Shown: piece after piece, positions 54,702 to 64,000 of the stretch
How positions within the stretch are numbered: position 1 is the stretch's first letter
Layout: each line of letters starts with the position of its first letter
NCBI GenBank assembly: GCA_026874595.1
Contig: CM049308.1
Location: forward strand, 38,281,027 to 38,345,026
Length of the DNA: 64,000 bases
Origin: Sipunculus nudus
Taxonomy: Eukaryota; Annelida; Sipuncula; Golfingiida; Sipunculidae
Direction of reading: 5' to 3'
Notes under the pieces: model-generated
Seen by the model: only the letters and a program-made list of their open reading frames with translations
What the model was told of the DNA's origin: nothing
Databases searched by the model: none
Position numbers and translations under genes: made by a program

Positions 54702-57700
54702 TTGTGAACATTGTTTTTTTTTTTCCTGTAATAGGGACTCAGAGGTGCACTGTATTTATCAGTTCCTCCTCATTGTTCGTAACAGAGAGGTGGTGTCTGC
54801 AATATTAAGGTTCCGATAGGGAGAGGTTTCTCTGAATACTTCACTGTTATTAAAATATACAGCCTTCTGGTTTCTGGTTTGCACACCTGCACAGACAGGC
54901 ATTCATTGTCCAGGGACAAGTACAGGTTTTGGAAAGGAGGTGAGGGGTGTTTTAACCCCCCCCCCCCCCTTCGGGTCTACCCAATATCGTAACTTGGCTT
55001 ACACATGACCTTAAAAATGTGCTGAAGCCCTGATAACATATTCTTTATGTTGCTTTAAACAAGTAGTATACCTTGATGTTCCATAGCTTTTGTGCATCAC
55101 ACTGTTAAGGATTGTTAACTTGTATCAGGATGAATTAAATTGCATAATGATTTTCAATAGAACAGAGATGATTTTCAAATGGAAAAACATGAAAGCAGTA
55201 TTGGAGCTGCAGTCTCATCCTTTGGCATCTTGTAAATTCCACTTCCAGTATTATTTTCTTTAGATATTTAAGTAGAGACCATGTTAATATCACCTCGTAC
55301 CAAACAAAAAATGCTACAGTAATACTGCATCAGCAGTTGCCACACCGTCCATGTAGTAACCACAGGTGATGTAAATTGCTTGCAGACAAACCTTTAGAGA
55401 TGTTTGGCTGAGTGCCATGATCCATGGGTCACATAGCTGCAATCCTTGGAGTCCTTTAAAATAACGTTGTTAATTAATAGTAAGCAGCTGACTGTAGAAA
55501 TTAAATATAGATAGGAGCATCCGCACAATGGATGGAAGGCAACAATCTAAGAAAATGAACCCAAAAAGCTCTCCTAAAACAGTTTCTGACGGTTATGCTG
55601 GTATACTCTTTTTTTCCTCCAGGTAAAGTACAATGTCAGTTTGGTCCGCCAGTTCAATAAATCAATGTTTATCAGGTTTATCGATTGATATATCGGTAGC
55701 ACTCTTATATATTGGGGGGAGTACATGAGTTCATTAGTGTACTGGTAATTTTATGGTTTATGGACCCTATAGTGTGTTGATAATACGTCAGCTCTTTATA
55801 ATGGTATACCTTGTACAGGCCTGCAGTGTGCCAATATTGGTTGGCTTTATGTATGTGTTTTTATTATACCTTTATAAAGGTTGGTAGTTTCTATATGCCA
55901 CGAGTGTATAGTGCACAGTTTTCCTGTTTATTCCACTAGTAGTGATATAATTTTGTTGCCGTCTACAATTATTCCTGACTAAGTATTTTGACATGCCTAT
56001 GGTGGTAGAAGAATAATGTGATTTAGTCTAAATAACATTAGGTGCAATCATAGGCTGTGCGAGATTTACGCAGGGACTTGCCTATCATGCAGGCGTATCT
56101 GTCATATCAGAGGTATAGGAAATAATAGTGATATCAGCAGTGAAACGTGGACAAAGGTATTCGGGCTATTGTAGTGTCTTCCAGCTAAACTTTACTCAGT
56201 GACCTGTCATCGGTGCCATTGATAACGTTTACAATAAAACTCGGCTTCGCGTGATTAACGGGCATATTATCCAAGTTATTGAAAAAAGTGAATATGTCTT
56301 ATAGATAAACATAATATTAATAATAAATATAATTTGCTGTTACCTGTATATATGAATCTATATAAAAGGTACTATAATTTGATCTTGCATGCATGAAGTA
56401 TCTTTCATGAAAAGAGGCCATTTAGCTGGGCATAGTAATTTGAAGGAATTCTTTTTTATATACCTGTACCTGTCTCAAAAACCTTCCGGTGAATCACAGT
56501 ACTTAAACCATTTTAGCTTTGGTTTGACGAAAAAGCAATCCCACAGTTTTTACCCCCCCCCCCCCCCAAAAAAATAAATAAATCATAAATTGTTATCTCT
56601 TTTTTTATGTCCTATCTTTTCTCCTGTGACCTAGTGAAAGAAGTGAATATAATAAATATAAACGTTTTAATTTATATTCTGAAGTTCAAAAGAAATATAT
56701 TTTAAAAATGTTGGCATAATTTTTCATCGAAACATTGATGCCGAAATAGATGATTTCATCATGGGTGGCACGTTGATGTAAGCTGCCAATGTTTTCATTT
56801 GATCAAGATCCAGGAAAGGAGACCAAATTGGGTTTTTCGTGTTATTTTATTTTATTTTTTTTTTTTTGCAGTTTTCTCAAAATTTGTTGGTTTTTCTTGG
56901 CTTCTCATAAAATTTAACCCTCCTGCCTGTATGTTGATAAATGCGGCCGATATTTTGGCCATGCCAACATCCTTCTGAACACTAGTATATTAAATCTTTC
57001 ATCTTAATAACTGCATTCTGTGGTTCTTAATCCCTTTTATTATCAACACATATATGTATTACCTCAAATCATAGCCAAACATATTTGCTCTTTATCAATG
57101 TTACCGACACAATTTAATCTTCACTGGGTATTTATTGCCCGTAATATCTAATATCAATCATATTATAATAATATCGTCCGATCTCATTTACACGCTTTTC
57201 TCTTGTTATCTAGAAGACCATCCATTCTTATAGTGTGTATACAAGTCCTTCTGCTTCACCGAATATTAATAATAATACCTAGTACTCTCACTGTGCTAGC
57301 CTGATACGTTGTGTATTTTAGGCCACACAAATAAACTGAATTGTTTTACGGATTCGCCGGTATTATTGTTGTCGGATCATGTTTATTCAAGTATGGACCA
57401 GGTCTTGGGTAATGATCATAATTTGTGTTTTCGTCTTGAATCCTTCAAAGAATTTTCTAAGTGTATAAAAGTTGACTAAATTTTGCGTTTATTATAGGAA
57501 AAATTTTAAAAGTTGGCCACCAGCTACATATGCCTCCCCCCCCCCCCCCCCCCCCCCCCCCCCGAATCCGTTGAACAATCAGTTTTGTTTGTGTGGCCGT
57601 TCAGAAATGTAGCTTGTGAAGGTGACTTAGCTGACTGAGCTTGTTGAACCGGCGTTGCCTGGCAGTATATTTCATGCATTATGCATGAGTTTCATGTTAT

Positions 57701-58377
57701 ATATACACTTGGATACTGTGTGTTTGCAGTTCTGTTGCACTGAATAAAACATTTACAACCAAGACCCTCCTTGCCTTGTCTTGATTTGTCAAAATATTAT
57801 TTTTAAATGTATGGTGGAAATAAATGTATAGGATAAAATGATTAAATGATACAGACTTTAAGGAAAACGATTATCTACTAATCGAATTTTATTAGTTTTC
57901 TTCAATATCGAAGAGAGTAGTGGTAACAGTGTGTGCGATATATTAAAAAAAGTACTGAATTAAATTTAAAAACTCTGAATTAAACGTAAGCTATTGACAA
58001 AAACACCATTTATTAAACCACCTCAGAAATGAGAATTCAGCCTTGTACAGATCTCTTTTTCTGTATTTATAAATAATATAAATTATTCTTATTACGTTAA
58101 GAAATGCACGGGAGGGGACAATACTTTGAATAACGTATATTATCACCCTGCAAATATCCTGACCTAATTTGTTAATTGATACTGGCCTCGTGTAGGCATA
58201 CAAACTTGGGAAGACAAGATGGTACATATCCTATGTCTGATGCCCCGTTGCATTTTGAGACTACAGGAAATTTCAGTGGCATTTTCACTAAAATCTTAGA
58301 TTTGTCAGGATCAGCAAAGATCTTAAGCGAACTGATAAAAACACACGTAGATTCGTGGATGTTCCTTTTATCAGTGA
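54702..58377. other. Downstream DNA with poly-C tracts
   Basis: No gene is supported. It contains C runs (about 54956-54969, about 56553-56567 and 57536-57563) and an orphan family A-like 3' end, GCTGAGTGCCATGATCCATG then GGTCAC (55407-55432). There is also a short open stretch, 55529-55621, ending in CTCCAG|GTAAAG, which could be an exon but has no recognisable product. Confidence 0.5.
57536..57563. repeat. Poly-C tract, 28 bases
   Basis: The longest mononucleotide tract in the window. The length may be affected by sequencing error. Confidence 0.9.
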
Positions 58378-58865
58378 TGTCGGACTCGAGTTCTGCTTTT
58401 ACTCGAGTCCGGAGTCGTAAAAACTTGTCAGGGAATCGGGCTTGGACTCCGGGGTCCTTGATTCGGACCGAGAAGTCAGGACTCTACATACAGGCCGAGA
58501 CCATCTAGAGTCCAATAGAAGATTCCTCCGTCTCCAAAAGGACTGATTTTCCATATTGGAAACCTATTGTAAAGATTTATATATGCGAGCTATCCTAAGA
58601 AATTTACAAAAAAATTCAGACAGATATAGAATAAAAGATGGTTAGAATATATGTACCAAACATCTCCTCTTTATCCTGAGTTAAGTGTATTTCAACATTA
58701 ATTAAAAAGCGTGTGTCAACTTATAATAAAAATAAAAGTCCCATTTTGATATGTTTTTTGATAAAAACATTTAAGACCTGGCTCAAGTTCAGAAGGACTC
58801 AGATTCGTTGATGGCGTATTGGAATCAAAATTCAAGGACTTTGACTTGACAAGGACTATGACATT
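58378..58865. repeat. AGTCC-rich dispersed repeat, copy 3
   Basis: Blocks rich in CGAGTCC/GGACTC words (58378-58520 and about 58780-58865) flank an A+T-rich middle. GAGTCCAATA at 58508 matches copies 1 and 2. It is less A-rich and has more CpG than the other two. Confidence 0.55.
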
Positions 58866-58904
58866 CTGGACTAATTAAATGCTTATTTAAAATGTGTAAA
58901 TAAA

Positions 58905-59180
58905 AACGTAGCGCGCACACCATCTGGTGGCCGTACCGCACGACTTCACAAATCGTGATTTTTCAAGCTTCGATAAGACGCGCTTCTTCTATCAAGGTAC
59001 TTCTCCTTGTTCAGGAATTGTCGCGCATGCGCAAGATCTGACCTCGGGTCATGTGGTCTTTTATGCTAAACAAACACGGGGAATGTGTTTACTCACACAT
59101 GGCCCGACACGTGATGGCGATGGAGTCCGACCGTCCGACAAGGAGAGATCACCCTGTGGTACTTTGAGGGACCTGTAACA
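58905..59180 (+). promoter_or_regulatory. CpG-bearing candidate promoter of an unseen gene
   Basis: This stretch is much richer in CpG than its surroundings. It has CCATCTGGTGG (58920-58930), an NRF-1-like palindrome GCGCATGCGC (59023-59032) and an E-box CACGTG (59108-59113). An ATG at 59114 opens 17 codons (MAMESDRPTRRDHPVVL) before TGA, with possible donors GTACTT (59159) and GTAACA (59174). It could be a first exon of a gene continuing past the window, but no product is recognisable. Confidence 0.3.
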
Positions 59181-62100
59181 TGAAATACCGGTGCTTGTCT
59201 GTGCGATACAAAAGTAATCCTTTATTCATATATGCAAATAAACTTAATATGCATCAAATTATATCGATATATGACCTTTATATGTGATTGTAGATGTTTT
59301 TATCCTTTGAACTCCCGGAGTTCAGCAGTTGCTATCCTTTCATGCGAGAGCTTCATATATGCCCGACGCTGACGAAGCAATATCTTGTAGGATTTTCCCA
59401 CGGATAATAGAAAACAACAGAAAGTTAAGTTAAAATTTACCACATGGCCGAAAGATTTGTCCTTAACATTATACTGCCAGTCTGATAGTTAAACGGAGAG
59501 CCAGAAAGGTTGCGGCAGGCTACTGAACTTCGCCTTACGTCGATTATCCTTTAGCCCCTTAACACGTCTAAATGACTAAACCTAGTAATGACCAGACGTT
59601 GGCCGATGGCAGAAGAGGGGCTATCTTTGCACCCGGCCCTCAGGGCCAGCCTACTTCACAATCAGATGACCTATTAATTGGTCATTTAAAATATAGACGA
59701 GGGATGGCAAGTATAGGCCTCATGTCTTATACTCTCTCCTCCTTTTATGAAAAAAAACGCAGTTTTTTCGTGTGTTAAATAAAGAAGACATTTTGGCAGT
59801 ATACAAGCAAAGCAGTGTTGACCAGACGCACATTACAGCCTCCAAGTGAAATAACCTTGGGACAGATTTCCCAGGAAAAACCTAGAGCTTGTATTGTGCT
59901 GGACAAGAGAAGATATGGCAGTATTTATTTTATATAACTGTAATATCTTAATCGGTTCCCCCTCCAACAATTTGGTATATTGGTAAGTTTAATTATTCAA
60001 TAACCATCAGATAGTAATGGAATGATGACAACATAGAATGGCATTGCATGCGTCATTAAAACATTAATGTTTGCAAAATAGTTTGCATAAATCGGCTGCA
60101 CTGTGTGAGCATAGCACAGAATTATAAGACAGTCTTACTCATTAATTACTGAGCATTTGCATTTAATAAAGTCTTCACAAGTTTTTTTTTTAAACTTTGC
60201 ACAAGGTGGCAGATTTTTAATTATTGTATTGCTATAATTTTTCAATATATATGTTAGGAGCACTGCTGCTTGGCAACATCAACTGTATCCCCCGTGCTGT
60301 AACTTGTAGCTGTGCTGAACATACTGGTGTGTGCATGTACATGTACGTCTCTCCTGCAAAGAATAAAACAACGCCGCAGTATATATTCCACACAAATTAT
60401 ATCACAACATATAACAATAATGAACAACTCTGACTTAAAATTTAATGTAATTTTGTTTTTAATGATTACCGCTTCGAGCTTACACGTCTGAATAACTTGA
60501 CATGCTATACTGATCTGATTTATGTAAAAATTTTCATAAACAGGTTGAATGAAGAATACGGTCAGGTCATAACAATACATTACCAGGGTTTATATGTACC
60601 TAAAAGGATGCAAACTTGCATGAATAACAATTAAACTCAAAGTATAATAAAATGTTTTAATAATTAATTGTATAATTAATGCGGTTATGCAGGTCATGTT
60701 ATACTAATAGGAAAAAACTAAATACCCTTACACCGTAAGCTGCACCAATAGATAACTGTATCAGTTTGCAGAGATACCAGCAGAACAGTTGGTCGAATTA
60801 TGAATAAAAGATCACATAATTTATTCAAATCTTTAATGTGAGAGAGTAAACCAGCTAAAAACAAGCAAATAATAATATATTAGGTATCATTCCTAAATTA
60901 GAAAATCTGTATTACTAGATTTAATTGCTTACATTTAATCTTTAAATGAGTAATTTAAAATGTGTCCTACTAGAAATAGAAATGAGCTGTTAATTTTAAT
61001 TGTTCATATGTTGAATTATTATTAAACTGTGTAAAAGGTGGCATCCCCAAACATAACAATATGATTCCTGTTTCGTAAATGTCCCCTTCAACACACTTGA
61101 CATCAAGCAAACATGCATAATTCTCAGCAAGATTAAGCTGATCTGGGATTACTTTGACTTTATCAGTCTTTCCTTACTTTCGAAAGGTACACAAAGCTGC
61201 TGTACCTGATAAGCATTTTGATAGACGAGTGCTTATACGCAACAGAGACATGACATAAGGCCAGGTGTTTGGTAGATGTCAGACGTTATATATACAGGAT
61301 TATATAGTGTCAATTGTGGACCACTGATATAAAGGATGGCGATTATGAATGTTTGGAAGTCACAAGGGCTGGTGGCCGTTGTGTGTTACTGATACCAGTA
61401 TATAGGCCCGACAAATATGCCTGAACTTGTGACTTGTATTATCTCACTGCAATACACACATGACTGGACATGTGATAGATTTCTCAATGTAGTTATTGAC
61501 TGACTTTACAAATACCTCTTTCAGTTGCCACAGGTGTTAACTAAGGACTTCATTTTTCTAGGCAAAACAGAAATATATTTAAACTGTATCTCAGAGAGAA
61601 CTAGATACGTTAATTTAATATATATTATTCCGAGTGTAACGCCTATGTCTGGTTTATTATTAAGTAATATTTACCACTTAAGAGTTTTCATTAAATGTTT
61701 ACATGACTGATTTGAACATCACAAAAATACCCAATACGATATAAATCTAAAGAGTACTGACCTTGGCAAATTCTGCAGCTGCACTTAGTATCAAATTATA
61801 GGTTATCCATTTCAGCCTTAGAGTTGTACATTTTTTGGTAACTAATTTTTTTTTTCTGTTTTTATTTTTATTTATTTTAATTTCCTAAACTCCTACTACA
61901 AGATTGGTATCACTACTACTTTCACAGATGGATGTTATTGGATCTTGGTGCTCGCTTTTAATCTGTTGATAAATTTCATTTTAAAGTGAGAAATTACTGG
62001 TTTTATTTGTTCTAACATCAAATTTTATTTGTTATATAAATTATGATTTTAAGCATTTAAATAACTATGGAATGTACCTTATTAAATTTGTATTTTATAG

Positions 62101-63109
62101 TATACTTTTTAATAAGCTTTTCTCCTATGAGTTCAGTGAATGAAAATATTGTCTGCTTGGCCCTGTAACATGTGAGCAAACTGAATATCTGATGAAACAT
62201 GTCACTAATTGTTGCCCCGACCAGTGAATGACAGAAAAATTACATGCATGCCTTCGCATTCATGACTTTTTACAGGGTCAGCCGACATACAGTTATTCAG
62301 ATACGAGTGCACACACTCTTAGTGGTTTCCTATCATGTGTATTTTTTAAAGATAAATCTGTTTAATTATAATTTTGAGGCTTATGTGCTTACATCTTTTA
62401 AAGGTTATAAATTGTTAAATCTTGTTCAAACACCATATTAAACCCTTGAAACCAGCCTAATAGATCTATCAAAGATATACACAAATATGAAGAATGATAC
62501 TATTATATTTAGACTGTATCATATGCTTACTTTAACATTTATTTATTTAAATGATTGTTATATGTTATAATAATGGGACATATTGATATAACAATATTTT
62601 GCTCATTTTTCGTTTTTTTTTTGTCAACTTTAAACTAAAGTTGCACTTTATCACTGTATCTATATATGTAGCACTTTATCAGAATAATTAATAAATGAAA
62701 GGTTGCCAGTCCCCTTATTTAACATAACAATTATATAGTTCTGCATCGCGAAAAATAGGATCTATAAAGCCTTACAATATATATACACACACATATCAAC
62801 GCTAACTTGACATAACAACTTTTAAACCTCATTTTACATTAACTTAATTAGCACACTGCTCTATCTCTATACAGTTAGTTCATGCTAACCTAGCACTTTA
62901 CTATTAACAGATACACTCCAAGTAACATTTTCTACAGTTTCTACATTTCATGTACATCAAACCAATAGTGGCAAATACCTGTGTCAATAAGTACAATACT
63001 TTAGTACATTTTCTCACAATATAGGCCTACCTCCGGGCCGATGATTTGTCATCACACTTGTGTCATTCTTTACACTCTGGTTGTCCCATGGCATAGTTTT
63101 CGTATTTTT
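59181..63109. other. Downstream DNA, nothing recognised
   Basis: A+T-rich sequence on both strands without supported exons, RNA genes or bounded elements. Confidence 0.55.
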
Positions 63110-64000
63110 AGCTCAGCTGACTGAAAGTCATCTGAGCTATAGCGATCACTCTTTGTCCGTCGTCCGTCTGTCCGTCTGTCCGTCTGTCCGTCCGTTAACC
63201 AGGCACAAATCGTAACCGCTGGACCTAGAACCTTGTAACTTGGGATTCTGAGAGGTCCATAAAAAATCTCCTTGGAAACCAGAAATTAGGTCTCTGTTAC
63301 CCATATCCTTTGAGCTATGGGGCCCCAAAGTACCCCCCAGAAAAGTCAAAAATTTCATACAAAAACTTCAATATCTCATTAACTACTTGACTGATGGTCA
63401 TGATTTTTGGCATACATATTGATCATGAGATGTTACATCACTTCCTGCAGACTGGTGGCGCCACCTGTATTTTTCGATTTTTTACGAATTTTTTTCTCTA
63501 TTTTTGAGACCTTTAAAAATGTGAACATCTGTTAACAAGGCACAAATCATAAAGACTGGACTTAGAATCTTAATTCTTGACACACTGAGAGGTCCATGAA
63601 AAATCTCCTTGGAAACCAGAAATTAGGTCTCTGTTACCCATATCCTTTGAGCTATGGGGCCCCAAAGTACCCCCCAGAATAGTAAAAAATTTCATACAAA
63701 AACTTCAATATCTCAATAACTACATCACTGATGGTCTTCATTTTTGGCATACATATTGATCATGAGATGTTCGATCAGTTCCTGCAGACTGGTGGCGCCA
63801 CCTGTACTGTTTGATTTTTTACGATTTTTTCCTATATTTTTGAGACCTTTGAGGATGCTGTCATCTGTTAGCGTGGCACAAATCGTAACGACTGGACCTA
63901 GAATCTTCATTTTCGACACACTGAGAGACCTATGAAAAGTCTCCATGGAAACCAGAAATTAGGTCTCTGTTACCCATATCCTTCGCGCTATGGGGCCCAA
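63110..64000 (+). mobile_element. Family A element with 336-bp tandem core, cut by window end
   Basis: The 5' hairpin AGCTCAGCTGACTGAAAGTC and ATCTGAGCT (63110-63138) is followed by TAGCGATCACTCTTTGTCCG and a (GTCC/GTCT)n run. Core units have periods of 337 and 336 (CACAAAT at 63204, 63541 and 63877). Each complete unit contains one exact GGTGGCGCCACC (63454 and 63791). The 5' end belongs to family A, but the core differs from the 683-bp core of the copies in introns 4 and 7. Confidence 0.75.

Noticed and set aside
54566-54808. 80-codon plus-strand frame
   Set aside because: Mostly translated from the short family B element at 54580-54701.
58176-58508. 110-codon plus-strand frame
   Set aside because: Its second half is translated from the AGTCC-rich repeat; no domain and no splice support.
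63146-63946. Minus-strand frames of 70 and 73 codons
   Set aside because: Both fall in the family A tandem core and repeat each other's sequence; they reflect the repeat, not genes.

Overview
The window is animal nuclear DNA. It is A+T-rich, full of introns and crowded with short non-autonomous transposons, minisatellites and (TA)n tracts. Every multi-exon signal I can support belongs to one plus-strand gene. It encodes a cytosolic type I L-asparaginase with C-terminal ankyrin repeats (ASPG / 60-kDa lysophospholipase family), in 14 coding exons from 2698 to 50740. All introns are GT-AG, all phases agree, and the joined reading frame is 656 codons plus a stop. The repeat content (tandem-core elements resembling the bivalve pearl/Helentron type) suggests a lophotrochozoan, perhaps a mollusc. 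That placement is an inference; no organism-specific marker is visible.

Layout: 1-2697 is upstream DNA with hairpins and a probable promoter just before exon 1. Exon 1 (2698-2944) is followed by a 21.5-kb intron. This intron holds a Harbinger-like MITE (3373-3700), a tRNA-derived SINE remnant (about 4836-5200), a tandem-core Helentron-like element (7656-9397), a hAT element with an exact 8-bp target duplication (10150-12617), a family A repeat (12845-13586) and a hAT-like MITE (22343-22853). Exons 2-14 lie between 24409 and 50740. Their introns hold two near-identical 2.7-kb family A elements (29548-32202 and 36951-39712) and many simple repeats. From 50741 to 64000 there is the 3' UTR, a second small Helentron-like element (52307-52644), an almost coreless copy of the first (54580-54701), a CpG-bearing candidate promoter near 58.9-59.2 kb, and a family A array cut by the window end (63110-64000).

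How the parts relate: exons 1-10 make the asparaginase domain, with the catalytic Thr, Thr-Asp and Lys motifs in exons 1, 4 and 6. Exons 11-14 make the ankyrin tail. The gene is long because of the repeats in its introns. The most interesting pattern is that three repeat families (A, B, C) share one plan: a 5' hairpin, an inverted copy of one hairpin arm near the 3' end, then a terminal palindrome and a fixed tail. Families A and B also share a 12-bp palindrome, GGTGGCGCCACC, inside otherwise different tandem cores.
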